64,000 bases of DNA, from assembly GCA_947374865.1 (NCBI GenBank), contig CANCDR010000004.1, positions 119,939 to 183,938 of the forward strand. Reading direction: 5' to 3'. The DNA comes from Oxalobacteraceae bacterium (GTDB lineage Bacteria; Pseudomonadota; Gammaproteobacteria; Burkholderiales; Burkholderiaceae_D). Made by a program: the position numbers and the translations under genes. The notes beneath the pieces were generated by a model. The model did no database searches. It saw only the letters and a program-made list of their open reading frames with translations, and was not told the DNA's origin. This document shows, in pieces, positions 28,217 to 37,826 of the stretch (position 1 is the stretch's first letter; every line of letters begins with the position of its first letter).

Positions 28217-29392
28217 TTATTTTGCAGCGGCAGTGACACGTTTGATCAAGTCGCCGTCATTGAGGAAGCCGGCGCCATTGGCGACTAAAACACTGTCGGC
28301 CGTAACCCCGTCAATGATTTCAATACTATCGGCTAAGCGACGCCCAACACTGACCCTGCGCTGGCTCACGCGCTGATCAGCCTGAACGACGAACACATAA
28401 GAAAATCCATCCCGCACCACCACAGACTGCGAGGGTACAGTGAGCGCATTGGAACTGCCGAGTACAAATTCACCGCTGGCAAACATACCGGCCTTTAATG
28501 GCGCGAGTTTATCCGCACCGTTCGACAGATCCACATACACCAAAGCGTTACGCGTTTGTGCGTCGACCGTGGGCGCGATGGCGCGCACATGGCCTTTGAC
28601 CTGGGCACCATTCGTCGCCGTCACGCGTACCTCAGCACCACGCCGAATCGATGCCAGCTCTTGCGCTGCCAGTTCGGCGCGCCACTCAAGACGACCGCGT
28701 CGGACCATGCGAAACAGCTCCATGCCTTGTCCACCGACTGCACCGACGGTGGCACTACGCGACGAAATCAAACCGCTGTCGGGCGCCACTACTTGGGTGT
28801 GCGCAAGCCGAAGCTGCACCGCGTTCAGATTGGCTTTAGCGGAGGCGAGCTTGGCCTGTGCGATCAATTCTGCGGTCAGATACTGACTGATTTGCTGCGC
28901 ACTGAGCGCTCCGCTGGTTTGCAGCGAACGGGCCCGATTGGCATTGGCCAGCGCCTCTGCCGCATTGGCCTCGGCTTCTTGTAAGCCTGCGCGGGCCTGC
29001 GCCAGTTCGGCCTGCACCGTCGTCGCGTCAAACACGGCCAGCACCTCGCCGACTTTGACCTGATCGCCGACATTCACGCGCACCTCAGCCAACCGTAAGC
29101 CGGGCGATTCGCTGCCGATGATGGCTTCCTGCCAGGCGGCGATGTTGCCATTTGCGCGCAGCTTGACCGGCAAACTTGAGCGTGTTGGCTGCACCGCTGT
29201 GACGGTCAGCGCCGGCTTGGCAGCCGCTTTTTTATCATCTGCCGCAGTCGATTGACGCACCAGCAGACCGACGCCCGAGAAAGCGATCAGACCTATTAAG
29301 AGCAGCATCGCAGAGCGCGAGCGCAGCTTGAAATTATTCATCGCAGACAGGCGGCGAAACAGTGCTAAGTTTTTCATATTAATGCTATTCAT
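28217..29392 (-). CDS. RND efflux periplasmic adaptor (membrane fusion protein)
   Basis: A 391-residue adaptor linking the RND pump to the outer-membrane channel. An N-terminal membrane anchor (residues 28-48) is followed by a biotinyl-lipoyl-like half (VNVGDQVKVGEVLAVFDATT), an alpha-helical hairpin rich in Ala and Gln (about 120-200), the second lipoyl half (VVAPDSGLISSRSATVG), and beta-barrel and membrane-proximal domains. The start overlaps the stop of the outer-membrane factor gene by 3-4 bases, indicating coupled translation. Confidence 0.9.
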   Translation of the reverse strand: MNSINMKNLALFRRLSAMNNFKLRSRSAMLLLIGLIAFSGVGLLVRQSTAADDKKAAAKPALTVTAVQPTRSSLPVKLRANGNIAAWQEAIIGSESPGLRLAEVRVNVGDQVKVGEVLAVFDATTVQAELAQARAGLQEAEANAAEALANANRARSLQTSGALSAQQISQYLTAELIAQAKLASAKANLNAVQLRLAHTQVVAPDSGLISSRSATVGAVGGQGMELFRMVRRGRLEWRAELAAQELASIRRGAEVRVTATNGAQVKGHVRAIAPTVDAQTRNALVYVDLSNGADKLAPLKAGMFASGEFVLGSSNALTVPSQSVVVRDGFSYVFVVQADQRVSQRRVSVGRRLADSIEIIDGVTADSVLVANGAGFLNDGDLIKRVTAAAK

Positions 29393-30840
29393 GGTGCGAG
29401 TGTGGGTGACAGAGTGCCGGGTTGGCTGGCCAATTGCCAGCCGCCGCCCGTTGCACGATAAAGAACAATCCAGGCGAGCAGACGCTCACGCTGTAAAACG
29501 ACCCAGGCCGATTCCGCCGCTAATCGCAAGCGTCGGGCTTCTTCCAGTTCAGGCTGACTGGCGAGTCCGGTATTGGCACGACTGGCAGTGCCATCAAAAG
29601 ACGCCTGAAAACCTTCGCTGACAATGCGGGCATCATTGCTGCGCTCGGCCATGCCATGCAGATTGAGCAGCGCCTGCTCGACTTCACGCACAGCTTGCCG
29701 CACCACTGCGCGATAACGAATCTCTGCCTCGGCATTGCGAGCCTCGGAGGTACTCACGTTGGCTGCGCGACGTCCGCCATCAAACAAGGGGACGGTCAGC
29801 GATAAGGGACCCAGGCTCCAGGTATCGAGATCCATCACACCGGCGTTGCTGCGCATTTGCGCGGCACCGATCGAACCGCTCAGGGCCAACCGTGGATAAC
29901 GCTGTGCCTTACTCACATCCAGATCAGCGCGCGCAGCATAGACGGCTTGTTCTGCCGCGCGCACATCCGGCCGCTGAACCAGCGCAGTGGCGGGTATCTT
30001 CTCAACGCTAATATCGACGGTCTGCGGTAGTTCGGCAGACTGCTGCGTCAGACGTGACCGCAACACATCCTGCGCTACAGCAGTCAGGGCGACCAGCGCA
30101 TTCAAATCCGCTTCACAGGCAGTCTTTTGTACGATCGCCAGACTGTTGCCCTGAGCTGCATTGGCGCGCGCCAGGCCAGCACTGACCGGTGACTGAAAAC
30201 CCGCCGTCGCTGCCAGCTGCGCCAGACTGGCCGACTGACTGCGTGAATCCGCATCATTGCGCGCAAGCCGTGCGAGTTGTTCGCAGGCGCGCAGACTGTA
30301 ATATTGATTCGCTACTTCTGCGGCGACCACGATGCGCGCATCATGCCAGTCGGCCTGTGCACCTTGTAATCTGGCTTGTGCGGCATCGCGCGCAGAACGC
30401 TGCGCGCCAAATAAGTCGATCTCCCAAGAAGCCTGCAAGGAAGCCTGCACCACCGTGCCTGTGGGCGTGGTGAGCTGTTGACTGGCGCGTTGCGCGGTCA
30501 GCGCGCCGTCGATGGTCGGTATTTGCGCAGCGCCACTGGCAGTGCGCACTGCGCGCGCCTGGGCCAGACGGCTGGCGGCGGCGGCCAGATTGGGACTGAC
30601 TTTTTCGGCGTCGTTAATCAGCTCGACCAGTAAGGGATCACCGAGCCGTTGCCACCAGTCCGACATGGCGACTAACTGGCCATCATGCGGCAAAGGACTC
30701 GACGGCAGAGGCGCCGACCATTTCTCGGGCACGAAGGACAGCGACGGTGCCACCGGCACAGCGCTACAGCCGGTCAGCAAAACAAAACCAAGCGCAATAA
30801 CGCAATCAAAGCGCAATAAAGGAGAACGTAATTTCATCAT
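29389..30840 (-). CDS. Outer-membrane efflux channel lipoprotein (NodT/OprM family)
   Basis: TolC-like outer-membrane exit duct for the RND system. The 483-residue protein begins with a lipoprotein signal (lipobox LLTGC), then two outer-membrane efflux repeats with long helices (SPNLAAAASRLAQARAVRT; RPDVRAAEQAVYAARADLDV). First gene of the efflux operon OMF-MFP-RND, an order less usual than MFP-RND-OMF. No regulator gene is adjacent; upstream lies metW in the same direction, 128 bases away. Confidence 0.9.
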   Translation of the reverse strand: MMKLRSPLLRFDCVIALGFVLLTGCSAVPVAPSLSFVPEKWSAPLPSSPLPHDGQLVAMSDWWQRLGDPLLVELINDAEKVSPNLAAAASRLAQARAVRTASGAAQIPTIDGALTAQRASQQLTTPTGTVVQASLQASWEIDLFGAQRSARDAAQARLQGAQADWHDARIVVAAEVANQYYSLRACEQLARLARNDADSRSQSASLAQLAATAGFQSPVSAGLARANAAQGNSLAIVQKTACEADLNALVALTAVAQDVLRSRLTQQSAELPQTVDISVEKIPATALVQRPDVRAAEQAVYAARADLDVSKAQRYPRLALSGSIGAAQMRSNAGVMDLDTWSLGPLSLTVPLFDGGRRAANVSTSEARNAEAEIRYRAVVRQAVREVEQALLNLHGMAERSNDARIVSEGFQASFDGTASRANTGLASQPELEEARRLRLAAESAWVVLQRERLLAWIVLYRATGGGWQLASQPGTLSPTLAP

Positions 30841-30968
30841 TTTTATTTAGGGTTTAAGCATCTGCAATACACTCATTGCATACGGCTTGCGGAGCATGCC
30901 TTGCATGCGTACGGCATCCTCTACCAGTGGCACAGCCAATAGCGCAGCCAAGGCGAGGATCCGCTACA

Positions 30969-31574
30969 CTATTTTTTACGCAGACGAAATACCGCCAGGC
31001 TGCCACGCCAGTTCGGCAGAAAATGGACCGGCCGGCCATCTTCCAGCGCAACGCATTCTAGTACTTCCAGGCCGACCTCGTTGGCCAGTGCTTCAAAATC
31101 CTGGATCGTCGCACAGCGTAAATTGGGCGTATCGTACCACTCATAAGGCAAAGCCTTGGAGACCGGCATGCGTCCCCGCAAAAGCGCGACCCGATGCGGC
31201 CAATAAGCAAAATTCGGAAACGAGACCACGGCCTCACGACCAACCCGGGCGATGTCGCGCAAAATGCCTTCGACGTCTTTCATCATTTGCAGGGCTGAGA
31301 GGCACAGCACCGTATCAAAGGCATTGTCGGAAAATATCGCCAGCCCGGATTCCAGATCCTGCTGGATGACGGATACCCCGCGCTTGACACAGGCTGGAAT
31401 TTTATCGTCGTCGATCTCTACGCCGTAGCCGGAACAGGCTTTATTCGACTGCAGGTAGTCGAGCATTTCGCCATCCGCGCAGCCCAGATCAAGCACATGC
31501 GAACCCTCACGCACCCAGTCGGCGATAAAAGCCAGATCGGCGCGCAAAAAAGTGCCGGAGTCGAGGTCATTCAT
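30969..31574 (-). CDS. metW: MetW, methionine biosynthesis methyltransferase-like protein
   Basis: MetW assists MetX homoserine acylation in many proteobacteria. The 201-residue protein has a SAM-binding motif [16 protein letters not shown] and the MetW-specific ISVFQQDLE-like segment (here [12 protein letters not shown]), LSALQMMKD and VSFPNFAYW. The ATG overlaps the metX stop by 4 bases. In several relatives ampG follows; here an efflux operon does. Confidence 0.92.
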   Translation of the reverse strand: MNDLDSGTFLRADLAFIADWVREGSHVLDLGCADGEMLDYLQSNKACSGYGVEIDDDKIPACVKRGVSVIQQDLESGLAIFSDNAFDTVLCLSALQMMKDVEGILRDIARVGREAVVSFPNFAYWPHRVALLRGRMPVSKALPYEWYDTPNLRCATIQDFEALANEVGLEVLECVALEDGRPVHFLPNWRGSLAVFRLRKK

Positions 31575-32722
31575 GGTGCTGCCTCCAGATCCTGCCAGAT
31601 GTTTTCGTAATAGGCGCGCAGTACATTGAGATAGCGTTCGTCTTCCAGCAAAAAGGCATCGTGCCCGTGCGGCGCATCGATTTCGGCATACACCACGCGT
31701 TGGCGGTTATTGACCAGGGCCTGCACAATCTCGCGACTACGGGCCGGTGAAAAACGCCAGTCGGTGCAAAACGAGGCGACTAAAAACTGCGCTTTAACTT
31801 TGGCCAGCGCGCGCGTCAGATCGCCACCGAATTCACGCGCCGGATCGAAGTAATCGAGCGCCTTGGTAATTAACAGATAGGTATTGGCGTCAAAGTATTC
31901 AGAAAATTTATCACCCTGGTAGCGCAAATACGATTCGATTTCAAAGTCCACCCCATAGCCGAACTGGTACTTGCCGCTGCCATCACGCAAATCACGGCCG
32001 AATTTTTCCGCCATGTCGTCATCCGATAAATAGGTGATGTGTCCCACCATGCGCGCGACGCGCAAGCCATTTTTTGGCACTACGCCATGGGCATAAAAGT
32101 CGCCGCCATGATATTCAGGATCTGTCAGAATCGCCTGCCGCGCGACGTCGTTGAAGGCGATGTTTTGTGCCGACAGTTTGGGCGTTGACGCGATCACGAT
32201 GCAATGTCGCAGCCGGTCCGGATACATCATGCTCCAGGCCATGGCCTGCATGCCACCGAGTGAGCCGCCCATGACAGCCGCGAACTGCGTGATACCCAAG
32301 ACATCGGCTAGTCGCGCCTGGGCATGCACCCAGTCTTCTACCGTCAACAGAGGAAAATCAGCGCCATACGGTTTGCCACTAGCCGGATTAATATGCATCG
32401 GGCCGGTTGAACCAAAACAGGAGCCCGGATTATTCACACCGATGACAAAAAATCGCTCGGTATCGAGCGGCTTTCCAGGCCCGACCATGTTGTCCCACCA
32501 GCCGACATTTTTTTCACCCGTGACCGGATCAACATACAAGCCGGCGACGTGATGCGAAGCATTCAGCGCATGACATACCAGTACAGCGTTGGAGGCGTCG
32601 GCATTGAGCGTGCCATAGGTTTCATACACCAGCGTGTAGTCAGACAGCGAGGCGCCGCTTTGCAGTGCCAGCGGGGTGTCAAAGGTATGCGATTGCGGGG
32701 CAACGATGCCGAGAGTTTTCAT
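31571..32722 (-). CDS. metX: MetX, homoserine O-acyltransferase
   Basis: MetX acylates homoserine in methionine synthesis. The 383-residue alpha/beta hydrolase shows [21 protein letters not shown], the nucleophile elbow [13 protein letters not shown] and the terminal histidine region [13 protein letters not shown]. The ATG at 32722 is chosen over a TTG two codons upstream. Whether succinyl- or acetyl-CoA is used cannot be decided from motif reading. Coupled to metW downstream; ptsI ends just upstream. Confidence 0.93.
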   Translation of the reverse strand: MKTLGIVAPQSHTFDTPLALQSGASLSDYTLVYETYGTLNADASNAVLVCHALNASHHVAGLYVDPVTGEKNVGWWDNMVGPGKPLDTERFFVIGVNNPGSCFGSTGPMHINPASGKPYGADFPLLTVEDWVHAQARLADVLGITQFAAVMGGSLGGMQAMAWSMMYPDRLRHCIVIASTPKLSAQNIAFNDVARQAILTDPEYHGGDFYAHGVVPKNGLRVARMVGHITYLSDDDMAEKFGRDLRDGSGKYQFGYGVDFEIESYLRYQGDKFSEYFDANTYLLITKALDYFDPAREFGGDLTRALAKVKAQFLVASFCTDWRFSPARSREIVQALVNNRQRVVYAEIDAPHGHDAFLLEDERYLNVLRAYYENIWQDLEAAP

Positions 32723-32724
32723 GG

Positions 32725-34467
32725 TCAATTTGCGCGCAATAAAAGCATCGCCTGATTAATCGCTTCCGGTTCATAAGAACGCATGATGCGTTTGGAATGC
32801 GGCGCGATGCGCACCAGATCACTGTTCAGAATTTCCTGCTTCACCGACAGCAGCTGCGCCGGATGCATGGAAAATTCACGCAGCCCCATACCCAGCAAAA
32901 GCCGGGTGAGCTTGGTATCGCCCGCCATTTCACCGCACACGGATACCGGGATGCCGGCCTTGGTACCGGCGTCGATCGTCATCTGCAGCAATTGCAGAAC
33001 CGCAGGGTGCAAGGGATTATACAAATGCGCAACTTCGTGATCGACGCGATCAATCGCCAGCGTGTACTGGATCAGATCATTGGTGCCCACCGACAGAAAG
33101 TCGAGCCGTTTAACAAACATCGGCAGCGACAATGCTGCTGCCGGAATCTCGATCATCGCGCCGACCGGAATGTTCGCATCGAACTTTTTATTCGCGGCCT
33201 GCAGCTGTGCCTTGGCCTGCGCGATCATATTCAAGGTCTGATCAATTTCGTAGGCATGGGCTAACATCGGCACCAACAGTTTGATCGGACCAAACGCCGA
33301 GGCGCGCAAAATCGCCCGTAGCTGCACTAGAAAGATCTGCGGCTCTGACAAACAATAGCGAATTGCCCGCAAACCGAGCGCCGGATTGAGCGCCGTATGT
33401 TCGACCGCATCAATCGGCTTGTCCGCGCCGATATCGAGCGTACGGATCGTCACCGGCCGGCCCTTCATGGCCAGCACGGCTTTTTTATAGGATTCAAACT
33501 GTTCATCTTCCGACGGCAGTTTATTTACAAATCCAGCGCGGTTCATGAATAAAAATTCGGAACGAAATAAACCTACTCCGCTCGCGCCTGCATCCATGGC
33601 CGCCGCACAGTCGTCGGGAAATTCAATATTCGCCAGCAGCGTCACCGGTGTACCGTCACGCGTGATGGCCGGTGTTTTTTTGAGCTTGCCGAGTTTTTTG
33701 CGTTCGCGCTGCAGGACTGCCTGACGTTCGCGATACTGCGCCAGAACCAGCGGCGCCGGATCAACGATCACCACACCGGCATCACCATCAATGATGAGCC
33801 AGTCGTCCTGCGCGATAATGGCCGAGGCGTTAAACATGCCAACGACGGCCGGAATATCCAGACTACGGGCGACGATGGCGGTATGCGAATTCTGTCCACC
33901 TAGATCGGTGATAAAGCCAGCGAAGGCACGATCACGGAACTGCAGCATGTCGGCCGGCGATATATCGTGTGCGACCACGATCATATGCACACCTTCATCG
34001 TTCGAATTAGGCAAGCTTGTGGCACTACCGGTCAGCACTTTCAGCACCCGTTCGCCGACCTGCTGAATATCGGCTTTGCGTTCACGCAGATAGGGATCTT
34101 CGATTTCATCAAACTGCGCTGACAGCTCATCAATTTGCGTCACCAGTGCCCATTCGGCGTTATAAAAACGGGTACGGATAATTTCGAGCGGCACAAGCGC
34201 AATGGTCGGATCAGATAGGATCAGCACATGCACGTCGATGAAGGCGCCCAGCTCGGCCGGCGCATCCTTGGGCAGCTCGCTCCAGATGGTTTGCAGTTCT
34301 TCATGCACGGTCGCAATCGCGTTCTGCAAGCGCAGAACTTCAGCTTCGATCTGCTCATTGGCGACCAGGTAGTGCTTGACCTCCAAGGCCGCCGGCGCAA
34401 GGATATGCGCGCGACCGATGGCAATGCCGCGTGAAACCGGTATGCCGTGGAGAGTGAAGGATGCCAT
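32725..34467 (-). CDS. ptsI: PTS enzyme I
   Basis: Enzyme I takes phosphate from PEP and passes it to HPr. The 580-residue protein has the HPr-binding N-terminal domain, the phospho-histidine motif [12 protein letters not shown], and the PEP-binding domain with [22 protein letters not shown] and VCGEMAGD. No PTS sugar permease is encoded nearby, so in this setting it feeds a regulatory phosphorelay. Followed by metX two bases after the stop; ptsH precedes by 10 bases. Confidence 0.95.
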   Translation of the reverse strand: MASFTLHGIPVSRGIAIGRAHILAPAALEVKHYLVANEQIEAEVLRLQNAIATVHEELQTIWSELPKDAPAELGAFIDVHVLILSDPTIALVPLEIIRTRFYNAEWALVTQIDELSAQFDEIEDPYLRERKADIQQVGERVLKVLTGSATSLPNSNDEGVHMIVVAHDISPADMLQFRDRAFAGFITDLGGQNSHTAIVARSLDIPAVVGMFNASAIIAQDDWLIIDGDAGVVIVDPAPLVLAQYRERQAVLQRERKKLGKLKKTPAITRDGTPVTLLANIEFPDDCAAAMDAGASGVGLFRSEFLFMNRAGFVNKLPSEDEQFESYKKAVLAMKGRPVTIRTLDIGADKPIDAVEHTALNPALGLRAIRYCLSEPQIFLVQLRAILRASAFGPIKLLVPMLAHAYEIDQTLNMIAQAKAQLQAANKKFDANIPVGAMIEIPAAALSLPMFVKRLDFLSVGTNDLIQYTLAIDRVDHEVAHLYNPLHPAVLQLLQMTIDAGTKAGIPVSVCGEMAGDTKLTRLLLGMGLREFSMHPAQLLSVKQEILNSDLVRIAPHSKRIMRSYEPEAINQAMLLLRAN

Positions 34468-34477
34468 GCTGCCTACC

Positions 34478-34747
34478 TTATTCGGCTTCGCCGAATTTAT
34501 CCTGAATTAATTTTTCCAGCGCCGCCATGCATTCGGCTTCGTCCACGCCTTCTGTTTCCAGCAGGACGACGCTACCCTTACCGGCGGCCAGCATCATCAC
34601 GCCCATGATCGATTTGGCGTTTACCCGCCGCTTATTACGCGTCATGAACACCTCGCACTTGAATTGCGAGGCCAGCTGCGTGAGCTTGGCCGACGCGCGC
34701 GCGTGCAGGCCAAGTTTGTTGATGATTTCAATGTCTTTGCTGATCAT
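34478..34747 (-). CDS. ptsH: HPr, phosphocarrier protein
   Basis: An 89-residue HPr with phospho-acceptor His15 in NKLGLHARAS and Ser46 in NAKSIMGVMM, the site phosphorylated by HPr kinase where present. It carries phosphate from enzyme I to the adjacent EIIA-Man-type protein. Operon order EIIA, ptsH, ptsI with 22- and 10-base gaps. Confidence 0.95.
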   Translation of the reverse strand: MISKDIEIINKLGLHARASAKLTQLASQFKCEVFMTRNKRRVNAKSIMGVMMLAAGKGSVVLLETEGVDEAECMAALEKLIQDKFGEAE

Positions 34748-34769
34748 ATTCCCAGTCTTTTACCGTCCA

Positions 34770-35177
34770 TCATTTTGGACCTACCCGTAGTCGATTATCG
34801 ATCCGCTGCGCCCCACTCTGCCCACCAGCGAGCGCCATTTCCAGCACCACCTCGACGTTATCATGCCGATAAGTCAGCGCGCGCAACAGCATCGGCAAAC
34901 TGATCCCAGCGATGATTTCCACATGCCCTGGCTGGCCCAGCGACAGCGAGCACATGGCCGGCGTACCACCAACGATATCGGTAATCACCAGCACGCCACT
35001 GCCATCATCGAGCCGCGCAGTGGCCGCACTGGCGAGCGCTTTGACCTGTGCCGGATCCTGATCGGCCACTACATCGATCGCCTCAATCCGCTCCGGGCAC
35101 GCGCGAAAAACATGCGACGCCGCCTGAATAAAGGCCTGTCCCAGTGGTGCATGGGTGATCAATAAAATGCCAATCAT
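34770..35177 (-). CDS. PTS EIIA component, mannose family (regulatory)
   Basis: A 135-residue free-standing EIIA of the mannose/fructose type. It has phospho-acceptor His9 in ILLITHAPLGQAF, and VLVITDIVGGTPAMCSL, a conserved loop of the fold. No EIIB, C or D partner lies nearby, so it probably acts as a phosphorylation-dependent regulator, as in other betaproteobacteria; its target is unknown. It follows gshB with 12 bases between. Confidence 0.9.
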   Translation of the reverse strand: MIGILLITHAPLGQAFIQAASHVFRACPERIEAIDVVADQDPAQVKALASAATARLDDGSGVLVITDIVGGTPAMCSLSLGQPGHVEIIAGISLPMLLRALTYRHDNVEVVLEMALAGGQSGAQRIDNRLRVGPK

Positions 35178-35189
35178 GATGGGGCAGTC

Positions 35190-36149
35190 TTAGCTCTCAG
35201 TCTGTACGGCGACTTCCAGGGCATCGATCATCATCGCGGCGACATCGAAGCCGGTCTGCTGGGTGATTTCCTGAAAACAGGTCGGGCTGGTGACGTTGAC
35301 TTCGGTTAAATACGGTCCAATAGAGTCTAATCCTACCAGTAACAGACCGCGCGCTGCGAGAATTGGCCCCAAGGCCTGGGCAATTTCTCGATCCCGGGGG
35401 GATAAGGCTTGCGCAACACCCTTACCGCCGGCGGCCAGATTGCCGCGCACTTCACCGCCCTGCGGAATCCGCGCAAGACTATACGGCACCGCTTGACCGC
35501 CGATCAATAAGATCCGTTTGTCGCCCAGTTCGATCTCTGGAATGAAGCGCTGCGCCATGATCGTGCACTGACCATTCACGGTCAGCGCTTCAATCACCGA
35601 ACCGAGGTTCATACCTTCCTGCGTAATGCGGAAAATACCACTCCCGCCCATGCCATCGAGCGGCTTAAAAATCACATCGCGGTGCTCGGCATGAAAGGCG
35701 CGCAAGCGCTGCTCGTCGCGCGTGACCAGTGTGGGCGCGGTGAATTTGGCAAACTGCAGAATGGCTAATTTTTCGTTATGGTCGCGCACGGCGCTGGGCT
35801 TGTTGAATACCCGCGCACCCTGCCGCTCAGCCTGCTCCAGCAGATAGGTGGTGTAGATGTATTCCATATCGAAGGGCGGATCCTTACGCAGGATCACCGC
35901 ATCGAAGTCCGTCAGCGGCATAGCTTGCGCGGTATCGATCCGCGCCCAGTCGCTGCCGGCGTTTTCCTCGCCCGTCAGATGGATGCACGACACATTGGCG
36001 ACGACCTGACTACCCTCCTGCGCCATGTCCTTTTGTTCGAAGGCATAAATCACATGCCCGCGCCGCTGGGCTTCGCGCATCATGGCAAAGGTCGAATCCT
36101 TGGCAATCTTAAAACTCTCCAGCGGATCGGCGAGGAAGGCGATTTTCAT
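35190..36149 (-). CDS. gshB: Glutathione synthetase
   Basis: GshB adds glycine to gamma-glutamylcysteine. The 319-residue ATP-grasp enzyme begins MKIAFLADPLESFKIAKDST, shows RKDPPFDMEYIYTTYLLE, KPLDGMGGSGIF (ATP-binding glycine loop) and LTEVNVTSPTCFQE. ATG 36149 is the family's normal start; the frame extends 19 codons upstream without support. Sits between gshA and the PTS genes. Confidence 0.95.
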   Translation of the reverse strand: MKIAFLADPLESFKIAKDSTFAMMREAQRRGHVIYAFEQKDMAQEGSQVVANVSCIHLTGEENAGSDWARIDTAQAMPLTDFDAVILRKDPPFDMEYIYTTYLLEQAERQGARVFNKPSAVRDHNEKLAILQFAKFTAPTLVTRDEQRLRAFHAEHRDVIFKPLDGMGGSGIFRITQEGMNLGSVIEALTVNGQCTIMAQRFIPEIELGDKRILLIGGQAVPYSLARIPQGGEVRGNLAAGGKGVAQALSPRDREIAQALGPILAARGLLLVGLDSIGPYLTEVNVTSPTCFQEITQQTGFDVAAMMIDALEVAVQTES

Positions 36150-36218
36150 TAAAAGGACCCTGATTTCTTGATGATTTGACGAATGATAAAGCCATTGTCC
36201 GCCCACATGGCGAAACTG

Positions 36219-37502
36219 CTAATAAATTTCCGGATGCGGGTCGGTTTTTTCCAATTCCAGCGAAGCAGCCAGCATCGCCAGCCGTGCTACGACGCCATAG
36301 AGATAGAAGCGGTTTGGCGCGGCCGTGCCGGGTCTTGCATTCACGTCCGGCAAAGCATGCTGGGCGAAGGCCAGCGGCACGAACTGCATGCCGGGTGCGT
36401 TCAGATTCTCATTGATGGCACGATCGGCATGGATGCGATAAAAGCCGCCAATGACGTAGCGGTCAATCATGGTGACCACCGGCTCGGCCACGGCATCATG
36501 GATGTTTTCGAAGGTATGTACGCCCTCCTGAATGATCACCTCATGCACCCCGAGTTCGATAGACTGCGGCGTGCGCTTATTAGGCAGATCGCGCACCTGC
36601 GCGCCGTCGGTCACCGTCAGGATGCCCATGCCGTAGGTACTGGCATCGTCCTTGACGATCACGAAGGGTTTTTCCTTGATGCCGTATTCCTTGTACTTCT
36701 TGCGGATTTTAGCCAGCAAGGTCTCTACCTGCACGGCCAATTGCTCGACCGCGGCCCGCTCATGAAAATTAACCTCACCACATTTGGCAAACAAGGGATT
36801 GAGCATCCACGGATCGACATCGATGAGTTTGGCGAAGCGCTTGACCACCTCGTCATACGCGGCGAAGTGATTACTCTTGCGTCGTAGTGACCAGCCCGCG
36901 TGCAGCGGTGGCAGCAGTGTTTGCTCGTTGAGATCCTCGAGAATCCCGGGAATCCCTGCCGCGAGGTCATTGTTGAGCAAAATCGTACAGGGATCGAAAT
37001 TCTTCAAACCGAGGCGCCGACCATTGGCCGAACGCTCGAGCGGCTCAAGGACCAGCATATTCCCATCTGGGAGCGCGATCGGCGTTGGCTCTTTAATATC
37101 ATCTGACAGGGAACCAAGACGCACATGCAAGCCCGTTTGACGAAATATCTGCGTTAAACGCGCGATATTTTGCAGGTAGGACGGCTTACGGTTTTTATCT
37201 TCTGGGATCAGCAGGAGATTTTTAGCATCCGGGCAGTATTTTTCGATCGCCGCCATGGCTGCCTGCACCGCCAGCGGCAACATTTCCTGCGCCAGGTTAT
37301 TAAAGCCAACAGGAAAAAGATTGGTATCGACTGGTGCAAGCTTAAAGCCGGCATTGCGCAAATCAACGGAGCAGTAAAAAGGCGGCGTATGTTCCTGCCA
37401 TTCGAGGCGGAACCAGCGCTCAATGGCCGGCGTGGCAGCCAGGACCTTTTTTTCCAGCTCAAGCAGGGGACTATTTAAGGCAGTAACGAGGTGAGGAACC
37501 AT
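36219..37502 (-). CDS. gshA: Glutamate-cysteine ligase, proteobacterial GshA type
   Basis: Makes gamma-glutamylcysteine, the first step of glutathione synthesis. The 427-residue protein matches the distinct short GshA family seen in betaproteobacteria and acidithiobacilli rather than E. coli GshA: WRLEWQ-like start, FYCSVDLRNAGFKLAPVDTN, LIPEDKNRKPSYLQNIARL, VIVKDDASTYGMGI. Directly upstream of gshB with 69 bases between, so the two steps of the pathway are together. Confidence 0.88.
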   Translation of the reverse strand: MVPHLVTALNSPLLELEKKVLAATPAIERWFRLEWQEHTPPFYCSVDLRNAGFKLAPVDTNLFPVGFNNLAQEMLPLAVQAAMAAIEKYCPDAKNLLLIPEDKNRKPSYLQNIARLTQIFRQTGLHVRLGSLSDDIKEPTPIALPDGNMLVLEPLERSANGRRLGLKNFDPCTILLNNDLAAGIPGILEDLNEQTLLPPLHAGWSLRRKSNHFAAYDEVVKRFAKLIDVDPWMLNPLFAKCGEVNFHERAAVEQLAVQVETLLAKIRKKYKEYGIKEKPFVIVKDDASTYGMGILTVTDGAQVRDLPNKRTPQSIELGVHEVIIQEGVHTFENIHDAVAEPVVTMIDRYVIGGFYRIHADRAINENLNAPGMQFVPLAFAQHALPDVNARPGTAAPNRFYLYGVVARLAMLAASLELEKTDPHPEIY

Positions 37503-37640
37503 GGGAATGCTTTCTGTACGTCTAAAAGACTGGAGCAGATTTTAACGGGAATCAGGCGCACGCGTTGAACCATGGGCCGAATATCGTATAACTTGCATAT
37601 TTACAATTGGGCCAATACGCGCATTTTAAAGTCTTTAAGT

Positions 37641-37666
37641 AAAAAAAAACGCCCCCGAAGAGGCGT
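37641..37666 (-). terminator. Intrinsic terminator of torF-glnK-amtB
   Basis: On the minus strand ACGCCTC-TTCG-GGGGCGT forms a seven-pair stem (one G-T wobble) closed by a TTCG tetraloop and followed by a run of T residues. It lies about 160 bases beyond the amtB stop and faces the correct way. Confidence 0.88.
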
Positions 37667-37730
37667 CATCAAGTACATCAAAGAGGTTCGGAGAATCTCA
37701 AACGATACTGCAGCTGCCGGTAAAAACTTT

Positions 37731-37788
37731 GGCTGGCAGGTCGCTTCACATCAAACTAGAAACGCTCTACTCCAACGACCTACCAGCC
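37731..37788 (-). other. Long hairpin in the amtB 3' untranslated region
   Basis: GGCTGGCAGGTCG (37731-37743) pairs with CGACCTACCAGCC (37776-37788), 12 of 13 positions matched, around a 32-base loop. It lies between the amtB stop and its terminator, so it would be part of the amtB transcript. It could aid stability or be a processed small RNA; no function is shown. Confidence 0.45.
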
Positions 37789-37826
37789 ATTTAAATCAAT
37801 ACGCATTACTAGCGCACCCTACTGAA

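Larger units (their letters stand above)
37503..37826. other. Gap between gshA and amtB: terminator and 3' hairpin
   Basis: The 324-base gene-free stretch holds the presumed gshA promoter (unresolved), a strong intrinsic terminator for amtB at 37641-37666 and a long hairpin at 37731-37788. I see no credible coding frame here. Confidence 0.7.

Noticed and set aside
30841..30968. Possible remnant of ampG, which often follows metW.
   Set aside because: Translation of the 128 bases in all frames gave no AmtG-like or AmpG-like segment; it is treated as an ordinary spacer.
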